Assembly: GCF_000003855.2 (NCBI RefSeq) | Contig: NW_003101673.1 | Span: 134,734-198,733 of the forward strand | Direction: 5' to 3' | Source: Blastomyces gilchristii SLH14081 | Taxonomy: Eukaryota > Ascomycota > Eurotiomycetes > Onygenales > Ajellomycetaceae | DNA: 64,000 nt | Shown here: one piece after another, positions 13,134-24,245 of the stretch | Layout: each line of letters begins with the position of its first letter | How positions within the stretch are numbered: position 1 is the first letter of the stretch | Position numbers and translations under genes: made by a program | The notes under the pieces: generated by a model | The model's database searches: none | Told to the model about the DNA's origin: nothing | What the model saw: only the letters and a program-made list of their open reading frames with translations

Positions 13134-15800
13134 ACATGCAGATAAGGTCTTCTGCTAAGATCTGTATAATACAGAGACAGTCATTGACAAAGAACAGAAG
13201 ATTATCTTGAAGTGTAAATAAATGATATTTTCTCTCTCACATCACTTTACAATAGACCATTTTCAAGGCTGAATCAGTTAGTAGATTCTTATGCAATTGA
13301 TCTTTGATATTATTTGAGAGAATGATGTCTACATTGACTATAGTAGTGACAAACTTCTTCTTGATTCTGTTGACTTGCTGAGTGAGTGCTTGATATGTTT
13401 TTTCTTGATCATCTTGAGAAATCTCTTCAGAATCATCTGTGAGAGTGTGTAATTGAGAGAGAGCATTAACATTATCATATGAAGTGTCTTTATGATAGTG
13501 AATTTGCATGCACAGAATATACATGCTAAGAATCAGAGCTTAATTTATCAATTAATTGCTCTGATGATCTGTGACAAGTGATTGAAGAGTGAATATAAGT
13601 GCAATATAATCAGTCATAATGATGAATTTGCTGTCAAGATATTGAGAAAGCTTTTTCAGAGCTCATATCAATCTCAAACACTCTAATTCAGTTGCTCAAT
13701 ACTGTCTCTCTGCTGAGTTCAATTATTGTGATAGAAATAGAATAAGTCTCTCAATTTCATCAGTACTTATCTGATGCAGTGTGATTTCTATCTCACACTG
13801 TTTACTAGAATTCACATACACAATGAACAGTCACTTGAAGTCAGAGTATACTCTTGTGAGAGTGTTCATTAAAACCTGTTTGACAGTATTGAAGAAAAGT
13901 TAAGCCTCTGTGAGTAGAGCTTGAAATTGCAGAGATGCTTCAAACTTAATTAATTTGATTCTTGCTGTATATGATACTCTTTTCTAATCTGTTCAGAGAC
14001 TGTTGTGTAGCATTCTGACTTTAAGTGTTTTCAATACTTTCATCTTATCTGTGTAGAAATTCATGAAGTTATAGTAGTAGTTAAAGAGGCTGATGACTCT
14101 CTTCAGCTCTCTGAGAGTTATAGAGAAGGTCAGGTTTATAATAGTGACTATCTTCTTCTTCTGAGTGAATATTCTCAGTCAGTTAATGTGATGACTCAGC
14201 AAATACACAGAGAAGTAGATGAAATAATACTTGAATAAGAACATCATCACTCTGAATATCTCAAGAGCAGTGAATACTGTCTGCATGTAATAAAGATAGT
14301 TATTTAGTGAATATAAGAAGATAATAATATTGTTAACATAGACTAAGATGAATTATTACAAGAATTGTGTCAGTATCTCTTTTATACATTGCTGAAAGAA
14401 TCTGAGTGAGATTGTTAATTTCATTGTAGTAACTGTAAAGTGTTCAAGCTCTCAGTATAATGTGATAAAGATGATTTTAAAGTGATCAGAATCTTCTATG
14501 AGCTGTTGAAAGAAGTCTTGATAAATATTCATTAATAAGAACACTATGAAACTGCTCAATGACTGTAGAACATTCTGCTGCATTAATAAAGAGTATACAT
14601 TTGAAAGTAATTGTAGATTGATCTTCTATAAGTTCACAATTATACATGATTTTTCTTTATATGAGACTATAAATGTGAGAGAAGTGATAGAATTCTTGAT
14701 CTCAAGAGAAACTCTCTCAATTCTTTCATTTCAAATAAGTAAGTTCAAGATTTGATCAGCTGCTTCTCAATATCTCTGTGAGAGAGAATATAATTACTGC
14801 TTCAGTCTGAAAAAATCATCTTCATTAATGAATTATAGCAGCATCTTCACATTGTCTGAAAATAATCTCAGATTAAGATTAAAAAGTTTGTGATGTTGAT
14901 TAATAATCTTCTGAATTGCTTTGTAATTACTCACTGCTCAGTGATCTGATATCTGTGCTTCAACTTGCTTAATGAGAGTGTTCACTGTGAGAATCTGAAG
15001 AGAATTGTCATGATCTTCTGTGTCTATCAATAGATTGAACTGTAGACTGAATAATTCTATGTGTAAGATAGAAAACAGAGATAACTTCTCAATTGAATTA
15101 TTATTAACAACATTGATATCTGTGAAGCAGATGATGATTCATTTTTACTTTTATAATAAGAGAGAGTTTCTATTCATATGAATAGTGTCTCTGATGATCT
15201 TGGCATTTATAACATATTTCTCATGAAATATAATATACTCATTATAAACATTAATGATGACTCTTACTGATGATAATATATTATTCACTATAATCATATT
15301 GCATCTGAGATATTGCATCAGATGAAATTCACTCTTCAGATGAAAAAGAGCATTATCATTCATCTTTAGAGTGAGAGCTGTTAATATGAATAGGTTCAAT
15401 TTATTTGTATCTGAATCAACTTCTTAAATATGCATATATCAGTCATGTGATAGAGCAGTTAGCTGATATTAAGAGAAGAATAAGCTTGCTATCACTGCAT
15501 TAATAAGTGATATATTCATGTCTGTATCAATGCAAACTGAGAGATCATCTTGAGAAGTATTAATAAGAATAATAAGAAAGATGTAGAGTAAGTACTGCAG
15601 TCTACTAATATATTCTCAATTACTTATGAAAACATCACACACTGTGATAGTATATATATCAGTGTTAAACATACTCAGATAATTATCTGAGAGAGTATCT
15701 GTGAACAAGATAGATCTCTCAGTGTCTGACTTATTATCTATTTTTTCAACTCACTGTCAGAATCTAGACTGAGATCTAGTTGTAATAGATTATCATTCTC
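13134..15800 (-). pseudogene. Gypsy-1 pol: protease/RT, RNase H and integrase start
   Basis: The minus strand shows the RNase H signature 'NSAERQY*ATELECLRLI*ALKKLSQYLDSKF' and 'MTDYIALI' (13,560-13,740), typical of Ty3/Gypsy RNase H. Upstream are RT tail segments ('FTQKKKIVTIINLT', 'LRELKRVISLFNYYYNF') at 13,990-14,250. A longer intact stretch at 13,237-13,524 is the linker 'DNVNALSQLHTL…' towards integrase. Gly-to-Asp/Glu, Pro-to-Ser and Trp-to-stop replacements dominate, as expected from C-to-T decay. The integrase zinc finger continues across the hAT insertion. Confidence 0.82.
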
Positions 15801-15815
15801 TTCTCTGTCACTCTC

Positions 15816-17760
15816 TCATTCAACTTGATTTACTAGATGATTGCTGATCTTCTCTTTTCTGAGATAGCAGTTGATGTAATGAGAGTCTCTGTATATATAG
15901 CACTCTGTCACAGGCACTGATGATTTGCTCTCTGCATATCTAATCAGCAGTCTGCTCACTGCAGAGACACTTGTAGAGAAAGTTATCACAGAGTCTGCAG
16001 CAGGCACAGATGACTTGATAGTTTTCATCTATTATCTAGTCAAGAGAGTCTGATAAGAGCAGCAGTCATTATTTTAATCAAATTGTCTGAAGCTTTGTAT
16101 ATATTCAGTGAATTGAGTTCTTTGATCAGTTCAAGCATATCAGACAGCTGACTCATTGTCTCTAATTCTTCTTTGAAAGTTATTCAGACACTTGATGAGA
16201 ACAAGAGATGTGATCAGAGATAGATTTGACTTTAACTCTTCTCATAGAAGTCTCTTCATTATCACAGAGTTGAAGATTGAGACAGCTTGCAGTAAGTTAA
16301 TCTTCTGTGAGATATACAGTGTCAATGACAGCTTGTTCAACTTCTTAAAGAAGAAATGCAGTTCTTGAGCTTTCACTCAGACTTCTCTCTCAGATAGCTG
16401 GAATTCTCATCTCAGCTTGCTGATTGTGATGAGAAGAGAAGTACTCATATTCTTTCTCATTTCAGTAGACAGATCATTGTGTCATTCTAATATCTGTCTC
16501 TTTAAGTATAATGAAAAGATCTGAAGTACTGCATCTTCTTTCTTCTATATAATGATAAACTCTAGATGACTGATGAACATTATTATATCTACTTCTGCTG
16601 AATTAAACAGTATAACATCACCTGCTCTCAGTCATATCAGACATTCTCATTTATCATCTTTAGTATAGCAGACTGCATCACTGATCTGTTATGAGAATGA
16701 ACAGAATCTGTTATCTAGTAGAAAATCATTATAATCACAGATAAGATAGACCTTCTTCTTCAAGAGTACTGTGAATACTTACTCTCTGCAGACTCAATTC
16801 TCTTCTGTGTTATAGATAAAGCATGAAATATCTGTCTCTCATGTGAAATTGAATCTATCTCTCATCATGTTTGAGTGACAGATTCTGTCTCTGAATGCAT
16901 CTCATCTAATATTATACAGTTCTCTTAGAATTACAGATATCTACAGGGCTCTAGAGAATGATTCAAAGCCTTTCTTAAATAAGACATTCAGTTGCTGAGT
17001 GAATTCAGTAAGAAAATCATTATCTTCAACTTGAGTCAGTTATTTCTGTTGCTGTTGATTTTCATACTGCTGCTCTTGTCTTTGAGCAGTAAGTACTACT
17101 TTCTCTATGTAAAAGTTACTTCATATCTCTATCAATCAGCTTCTTCTATCTGTTAAATACTGAAGATTGTTCTGAAGCTTGTTAACATGCTTATTAATAA
17201 GAGTGATACACTTATTCAGCTGTTTCTACTGCTGATTGAGCTGGTACTCACACTCATCTAGTTCACTTTCTCACTGAGTCAGCTGAGACTTCAGTTACTT
17301 TAACTTCTCAATTGTATCTAATACAGCAGCTTTATCAGAAGGGGCATGACTCTGGCTATTAAACTCAATATAACTTGAAGCTATTAATTCTCTTTCTTTT
17401 ATATGCTTTGTGACCTCTGTATGAAAAGTCTGTAGTCAAGAATCAATAACATTCTTTCATTTTATAATAGAAACTGAGTTAAGAGTTATCTTAACATTGT
17501 TATAATACCTGATGAATACTCTCATAAGAATGTTCTCTGCTCTAACACAGTTATATAATATGACTTAATTCTTGACACTATTATATTATTCATTTGCATT
17601 CTGTCAGATCTCTGTGATCATGACAGTGTATTTCTTCACTACTGTCTGTGAGTAGACACGCTCAGTGTCAGATCTCTGAGCAGATTTGCAGAAAGCTTAC
17701 TTCTCAGTGAACTTGTTCAGTCTGATAAAGTAAAGCAGCTGACAGAAGCTGCTTCTAGTG
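15816..17760 (-). pseudogene. Gypsy-1 gag
   Basis: The minus strand encodes a degraded Gag-like protein. A Gln/Lys-rich coiled segment lies at about 17,000-17,400. A central nucleocapsid-type region ends at 15,816-16,028 with 'CYIYRDSHYINCYLRKE', which reads as a CCHC zinc knuckle with a Cys and His changed to Tyr by single transitions. Many TGA/TAG stops are present. Its position just inside the 5' LTR (with the tRNA-headed insert between) fits gag. Confidence 0.75.
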
Positions 17761-17804
17761 AGTTATTCATTCTACTTCATTGCAGTGTGTAACAGATGTG
17801 TATA

Positions 17805-18913
17805 TTATTATTATTATTATTATTCTTCAATTATAGATGTATGCAGTCAGAGACTATGACATCTATCTGAGAACTTTTAGTTCTCAGAGTTTTTCCTATG
17901 TCTGTAAAGTTAACTATTATACATTCATCAACTTCAGATATACAAAATCAGAAAATTCCAGCTCAGAATACAAAAACTGTTTACAAATTGCAGTGTTTTA
18001 ACATCTTTTGATACTTTGAAATCATTTGACAATATCATGACAAAGGAAAAGAGAAAAAGAACACAGTCTCAAAGATAGACACATTAAATAGATAGATAGA
18101 AAGAAATTGAAAGAAAAAGATAAAGACAAAGATAAAGTAAAGAGAGACTATAATAAAACAAATTCTACAGAACAAGACCTCTGCAGTTTACACCTTAAGC
18201 TATATACATATTTTAACACTCTATATAACCAACTGCTGCCTCTGTTCTCTCAGACCTGCTTCAGAGATTATCATTCCCTCTAAAGAATCACTGCTCAGCT
18301 AGCTTCTGTAACTAGCTTACTCATAAGTGAGATTCTCACTAAGAATAACATCAGAGCTACTCAATTCTAGTTAAGTCTCTAATCTTTCAGCTGTCAATCT
18401 CAGCATTTCAGTCTATCAATTGACTCGTCACAGTCTTGCTTGCACTAATCACCTATTAAGAGTGCCTAGGCCTTGTCTTATCTAGGTCCTTGCTAGACTC
18501 AGAGTGTTCTAATCAGATAGTTTTTAAATCTCATTCTCTGAAAGTGAGTGTCTAGAGTGAGAGGGATGAGACCTGGCCAGTTAAGCTTGATGATGATTCG
18601 CTATCCTGCGAGCATTCTAGATCTCAATCACTCTAGTACTGATCTAACTTGAAGCGCCTGAGGGGCTGTTAATCCTAAGATCAGTGAGAATTAGCACCTG
18701 GGAACCCCCGGGATGGACATCTTAAGCTTGATGATGATTCGCTATAGTGCACCCGGGGGCCCCCGGTACTGTTTTATGACTTAACAGTGGAAGCTGTGGT
18801 TAAGATGGCCCTCGCAGGGTTCAAACCTGCCCCCTCTTGGCATTCATTCCCCGGGGGGAAGGCCGCTAATTGGGGCTCCATGGTAGCGTAGTTAACCACT
18901 ACGCCACCGGGCC
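17805..18913 (-). mobile_element. Long tRNA-headed non-autonomous retroelement (family B), full-length copy
   Basis: Perfect 14-bp target duplications (aacagatgtgtata) lie at 17,791-17,804 and 18,914-18,927. On the minus strand the element starts with a tRNA-like Pol III promoter: A box TGGCGTAGTGG (18,896-18,906) and B-box-like GGTTTGAACCC (18,817-18,827). It ends in (AAT)n at 17,805. It is 1,109 bp with no reading frame of note, so it looks like an unusually long SINE or a non-autonomous LINE derivative. The 5' half keeps GC-rich sequence (for example cccgggggcccccgg near 18,752), while the 3' half is AT-decayed. It lies inside Gypsy-1, between the 5' LTR and gag. Confidence 0.85.
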
Positions 18914-19221
18914 AACAGATGTGTATAAAGTGAGTCTATTATAACTGAACTTATTATCAGCTACAGTGATGAAAAAAGTAGAGTAGTCAATCAGATTAAT
19001 TATCAGTTGACTGAACTTCATCATCTGTAACTCAGATTAATTATCAGTGTTATATCTTCTTAAAGATAGAAAGAATGTAGAGATGCTAATCAGATTAATC
19101 ATCAGTTAACTGAACTTTGTCATCTGCAATTCAGATTAATTATCAGTGTTATATCTTTTGAAAACAGAGCAGAATCTAAGAGAACTGAGAATCTTATTCT
19201 TAATAAGATATGCTATCAAAT

Positions 19222-19442
19222 TGCAGCATACATCACCTGTAATGTATGCTGATCATGTATTATACATGTAAAAAGGTAAATCTTGTCTTATTCTCTAAGA
19301 TGAAGATGGGCGGACACCTCTATATATATATATATATACATACTTGTTTGTTTATTGTGATTGACTTTTACAGAAGAAAGGAGCGGAAGTCTTAGAAAGA
19401 AAGAAGCAGAAGCTCTGAGAAGTAGTAAGAGTGAATATCACA
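19222..19442 (-). repeat. Gypsy-1 5' LTR
   Basis: The 221-bp partner of 3,223-3,443. The minus strand after it (ATTTGATAGCATATC) is the expected primer-binding position. Before decay it could have read TTTGGTAGCG…, complementary to a tRNA 3' end, but I cannot name the tRNA. Confidence 0.92.
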
Positions 19443-19447
19443 CTTTC

Positions 19448-19973
19448 TCTCTTCTTCTTCTCTGATATTCTGACTTCAGTTGATTCTCTGACTATGAACA
19501 GTTCTGAAACTCTTAACATTCTCAGTTAAAAAGTAAGTTAGAATCAGTGAAATGATTCTCAGATTTATGCAGAAGTTGATAATAATATAGAAAAGTAAAT
19601 ACACTGCTTCTAATTTCTTCTCTGAAATTCTCTCTTTTAAACAGTGAATGACTATTGATACTGATTCTTCAAAAACTTTAACATCAATTTACAAGTTCAC
19701 AGAAATGAATGTTAATACTGATATGAATATAACAGAAAATGATGACAATGAGAGAGAGATAATTCAGAGAATCTGAGAGAAATTAGATAGAGATGTGACA
19801 GATTTTCAATAGAGAATGATTCTGATAAATGAGATGTTTTTTAGAATTAGTGATTATATAGATAGAAATTGATGACATTACTAATATAATGATGATTTTG
19901 TTCTGTTTATAACTCATTTACAGTGATTTCACAGCTTATTCATCATTATATTAAGATTTACAGTTCAGTGACA
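19448..19973 (+). repeat. Left arm (inner part) of the long inverted repeat
   Basis: Continuation of the left arm after Gypsy-1; 19,443-19,447 is the target duplication. It is complementary to 19,975-20,500 at high identity up to the axis at 19,974. The bases around the axis (gtgaca-g-tgtcagc) form a near-perfect hairpin. Aligned differences are mostly transitions. Confidence 0.88.
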
Positions 19974-20397
19974 GTGTCAGCGAACCGTAAAACTTAATAT
20001 AATAATGAATTAGCTGTGGAATCACTGTAAATGAGTTATAAACAGAACAAAATCATCATTATATTAGCAATGTCATCAATTTCTATCTATATAACCACTA
20101 ATTCTAAAAAACATCTTATTTGCTGAAATTGTTCTCTATTGAAAATCTGTCACATTTCTCTGTAATTTCTCCCGGATTCTCTGAACCATCTCTATATTAT
20201 TGTCATCATTTCCTGTCATATCTACATCAACATTTATTTCAGAGAACTTGTGAAGTGATGTTGAAATTTGTGAAGAGTCAGTGTCAATAATTATTCATCA
20301 TTTGAGAGAGAGAGTTTCAGAGAGATTAGAAGCTATGCATTTGCTCATCTATATCATTGTCAACTTCTGTATAAATCTGGGAATCATTTCACTGATT

Positions 20398-21500
20398 CTA
20401 ACTTACTTTTTTATCAAGAATGTCAAGAGTTTCAGTGCTGCTCATAGTCAGAGAATCAACTGAAGTCAGAAGATTGAAGAAGAAAGAGAGAAGAGAATCA
20501 ACAGCAGTAGCAGAAGTGTCAGTGAGAAGAGTGAGAAGAGAATTATCATTATTATCAAATTTCTTATTGCTGCTGCTGCTGTCACTGACTGTGACTGAAT
20601 TCTTATCAAGATAATCTACAAGTCTCTGAACATGCTTTATTGTTTCATACATCTCAATGATAATACAGCTAGCTTCAGTATTAATATTATTTATCAAATT
20701 TGTGAGATTCTTTATCACTGATTTTTATTCTTCAATATAGCTGACTATCATTCTTAAAAGCTTGTGATACACTTCAAGCTTCATAGTTTCAATATCAAGT
20801 TTTGTCTTTTTAATCATGATTTTCTTCTTTTCTGTGACAACTTTTTCCTTTTCAATTTCTAATTTCACTCTTTCAATATTCAACTTAGCCTTCTCAATCT
20901 CAATTTTAGCTTTTTCAGCAGCACTGATAATGATATTCAGAGCTTTTAAAGTAATAGTAACACTCTTCATACATTAAGCTTTCACTTTTTATCAGTGAGT
21001 TTTGACTTTCTTGATCTGTTTCAAAAGATTCTTCATTAATTTCAACATAGCCTTCTTTATTGTTTCCTTGAAATCATTCAATGTAGAAAGATAAAAGTCA
21101 TGAATTCAGATCAGATTGTTAACTTATTCTTTTAATTCTTCAGAGATAATCACATGTCTCTTTTTCTCATAATTGTAATTTGTGTAAGACTTTGAGCTTC
21201 TCTTCATCTTATCATAAGCAGCATTCAAATGACAGGAAAAAATATACTTAATACAGTGCTCACACATTGTTCATTTGCCAGGCTGCTTTGTCAGAGTATT
21301 CAGACAGCTGCTTGTCTCTTTCTCCTGAGCTTTTATAGTGATAGCACAGGTACACTTGAGTATGTTATCAGTTATTTTTACTGTTACTGCTGCTGTTGTT
21401 GCTGATGTTACTGATGTTAATATAATGAATGAATTGCTGATGTTCTTGATATACTGTGAATAAGATATCTTTGAAATTAGAACTTTTCTTATTAAAAGCT
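20398..21500 (-). pseudogene. Decayed ORF of the inverted-repeat element: Cys-rich and coiled-coil protein (right copy)
   Basis: Sister of the frame at 2,400-3,217. From 5' to 3' on the minus strand there is a low-complexity Thr/Ala stretch, then a cysteine block 'MCEHCIKYIFSCH' (C-x2-C-x6-C) near 21,250. A basic segment follows ('KMKRSSKSYTNYNYEKKRH', where two Tyr may be decayed Cys). Next is an 81-codon coiled coil (20,970-20,725) and a Ser/Thr/Asp-rich tail of 106 codons (20,718-20,398). The Cys pattern suggests a zinc-binding domain, perhaps DNA-binding. I do not recognise the family. Several stops interrupt it. Confidence 0.5.
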
Positions 21501-21660
21501 TTGTATTACAACTGGCAGAATACTAACCTTGCTAGAGATGAGAGAGAGTAGAATGAGCTGGAAATAATCTTCACAGTGTGATATGATTGTAAGAAGAAGA
21601 AAGAAAGAAAGAAAGAAAAAGAAGATAGTAAGTTATTCTCTCTATATATGTTGTTAATTC

Positions 21661-22029
21661 GCCCCGGTGGCTGAATGGTTAATGCGGCCACCCGGTAGCG
21701 CCTTGGCGTGGGAAACCAAGGCGCGTGGGTTCGAAACCCGCAGGGGATACATTAAATCCGGAACTCAAGCACCTCAGGTTTCAAATAAATACAGAGGTGT
21801 ACAAATTGCTTCAATGAATTACTCTATGTTTCTGAGCTGGGAAGTTATTATCACATGTATCTAATTGTCACTTCTTTGTATTTTTCTATGTTCTTGTTAT
21901 CTTAATATGATCTCAACACCTGTATTTCCTCCTGTATAATCAACACTTGACCTGTATTTAACATCACGCAAGGACTCATCATAAGCTTTACTTGCATATG
22001 AGTATAATGAAAGAATAATAATAATAATA
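21661..22029 (+). mobile_element. tRNA-derived SINE (family A), copy 1
   Basis: Perfect 15-bp target duplications atatgttgttaattc lie at 21,646-21,660 and 22,030-22,044. The head is tRNA-like with a consensus A box TGGCTGAATGG (21,668-21,678) and an exact B box GGTTCGAAACC (21,728-21,738). An 8-bp stem ('cgccttgg…ccaaggcg') resembles an anticodon arm. The body is about 250 bp and the element ends in (AAT)n. The head is GC-rich and unmutated, while the last about 130 bp show TpA/TpG where copy 2 keeps CpG. There is no coding potential, and mobilisation by a LINE reverse transcriptase is inferred. Confidence 0.93.
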
Positions 22030-22416
22030 ATATGTTGTTAATTCATCTTTGTAGATTATCATACAATGAATATGAATACTTTTATATTTCACTCTCATAC
22101 AATCAGTGCATCTGACAGATTTCATCTATATCTTATTTTCAGAATAAATACTCTCTGCACAGGCTATCACTGAATAAATTACAGCTATTTTGAATACAAA
22201 ATCATTTCTATTAACTAGAAACATGTGTTTAATACACTGTCAGAAATATATTTACAGAATTCAAGATTTATAAAAAGATTTCTTAGTACAGTGAAATTGA
22301 TAAATTCTTTACAGTCATGACTATAGAAATTGAAAGATAGAGAATATAGCAACTTTTTTCAGTGAATATCAAGACAAGTATATTCTAATTATGTATATTA
22401 AGGTATATATTAATTA

Positions 22417-23342
22417 TTATTATTATTATTCTTCAATTATAGATGTATACAGTCAGAGACTATGATATCTATCTGAGAACTAAAAGTTCTCAGGGTTTTT
22501 CCTATATCTATAAAGTTAACTATTATACATTCATCAATTTCAGATATGTAAAATCAGAAAATTTCAGCTCAGAATATAAAAACTGTTTATAAATTGCAGT
22601 ATTTTAACATCTTCTGATACTTTGAAACTATTTGACATGATAAAAGAAAAGAGAACACAGTCTTAAAGATAGATATATTAAATAGTTACAGAATAAGATC
22701 TCTGCAGTTTACATCTTAAGCTATATATATATTTTAATACTCTATATAACTGATCACTGCCTCTGTTCTCTCAGACCTGCTTCAGAAATTATCATTCTCT
22801 CTAAAGAGTCATCACTCAGCTAGCTTCTGTAACTAGCTTATTCATAAGTGAAATTCTCACTAAGAATAATATCAGAGCTACTCAATTCTAGTTAAGTCTC
22901 TAATCTTTCAGCTGTTAATCTCAGTATTTCAGTCTATCAATTGACTGTCACAGTCTTGCTTACACTAATCACCTATTAAGAGTATCTAGGTCTTATCTCA
23001 CCTAGGTTCTTACTAGGCTCAGAGTGTTCTAATCAGATAGTTTTTAAATCTTGATTTCTCAGAAGTGAGTGTCTAGAGTGAGAAGAATGAGACCTGGTCA
23101 GTTAAGCTTGATAATGATTCACTATTCTACAGATACTCTAGATCTCAATCACTCTAGTACTGATCTAACTTGAAGTGCCTGAGAAGCTGTTAATTCTAAG
23201 ATCAGTGAGAATTAGCGCCTGAGAACTTCTGAGATGAACATCTTAAGCTTGACAATGATTCACTATAGTGCACCCGGGGGCCCCCGGTACTGTTTTATGA
23301 CTTAACAGTGGAAGCTGTGGTTAAGATGGCCCTCGCAGAGTA
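22417..23342 (-). mobile_element. Long tRNA-headed retroelement (family B), 5'-truncated copy
   Basis: Homologous to 17,805-18,913 in the same orientation, with 14-bp duplications gtatatattaatta at 22,403-22,416 and 23,343-23,356. It lacks the A-box half of the tRNA head, so it is 5' truncated as in target-primed reverse transcription. From 22,417 to about 23,265 it is heavily C-to-T/G-to-A mutated relative to the other copy. The last about 75 bp (23,268-23,340), including cccgggggcccccgg, are identical to it. Confidence 0.88.
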
Positions 23343-24059
23343 GTATATATTAATTAATTTATACATAAAACTCATGAAAAATTAAATATATTGAATAGAA
23401 ATAAATTATATTAAAAATCTCTACACTGATCTGTCTTTCACTGAAAGTGTCTCTAAAAATTTAATCTTTTTTCACATCTTCTTCTGCACATCTTTCATCA
23501 GACATCTCTTTTTCACTGTCAGAGTATTCTGAATTATCTCAGCAAAGTCATCTCTGATAAGTTACTGATATTCAGAAATGTCACTCATAAGATCTCAGAA
23601 TGTCAGAATATTTTATTATTATAGTATAGCTGCAGTGAAATTTTCATTTATATCAGTATTATTAAATATTTTAACCTGAGTTGTAAGATTTGCATATATC
23701 TTTATTTTTCAGAATCAGTTTCTAGTTTTTCAATTCAAAGTTTTCAATTCAATGTCTTTAACTAATGAATATTCAACTTATATTTCATATATCATTGTTC
23801 TTACTCAGAGAATTGATCAAAGTCAATAACTTCTCACACTCAGTAAAAAATGAGAAAGAACTTTTCAGTGATAAATAAATCACAGAAGTATTCAAAGATG
23901 ATTGATTCTTTATAGCAGTTATGCAATTCAATTACTACTGAACTTTCTCTGCTCTTTGTCTTTTCTCATTGAATATGATTCTATATTAATATATGATTAG
24001 CTAAGTTGGTCAGAAAAGTTAAGATTTCTCACTGAAAAGTTGATATTTTCTATCAGTGA

Positions 24060-24245
24060 TTTATTATAACTCATCAGAGGTTTAAGATATTCTGCTGACA
24101 GCTCAAGATTTTCACTGACAGCTCAAGATTTCTCATCAGAGACTTGATATATCTCACTGAAAAGTTGAGAATTTTCATTAGAGATTTAAGATATCTCACT
24201 AAAAAGCTGCTATTTTTGCTAAAATCTAAATACTGAGTGAGAATA
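24060..24245. repeat. Degenerate tandem repeats in the right arm
   Basis: Units of roughly 30-40 bp with the shared cores 'cagctcaagatttt' and 'tctcactgaaaagt'. They translate on the minus strand as repeated 'SLMKILNFSVRYIKSLMRNLELSV'-type blocks. The corresponding part of the left arm (about 930-1,015) holds only about one unit, so the array has contracted there or expanded here. Confidence 0.7.

Larger units (their letters stand above)
3223..19442 (-). mobile_element. Gypsy-1: LTR retrotransposon (Ty3/Gypsy), nested and RIP-decayed
   Basis: Two direct 221-bp repeats (3,223-3,443 and 19,222-19,442), beginning TG and ending CA, bound the element. Identical 5-bp target duplications 'ctttc' lie outside (3,218-3,222 and 19,443-19,447). 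The two flanks rejoin the left arm of the long inverted repeat. Coding is on the minus strand: gag with a CCHC-like knuckle (about 17,760-15,816), protease/RT (about 15,800-13,850), RNase H (about 13,800-13,500) and integrase, split by a hAT element (13,240-13,134, then 7,320-6,100). A purine tract (GACAGGGGAAC on the minus strand) abuts the 3' LTR. Without the hAT and the tRNA-headed insert plus their duplications the element is about 9.3 kb, long for this class. It carries an additional opposite-strand reading frame at about 3,990-5,950. All genes contain many stops and the element is dead. Confidence 0.9.

Noticed and set aside
21661..21750. Possible tRNA gene on the plus strand (and its likeness at 33,240-33,328 and 18,810-18,913)
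   Set aside because: The A and B boxes are present, but the D-arm region is too long, no clean cloverleaf forms, the sequence continues into a repeated body with an (AAT)n tail, and each copy has its own target duplication. These are SINE heads.
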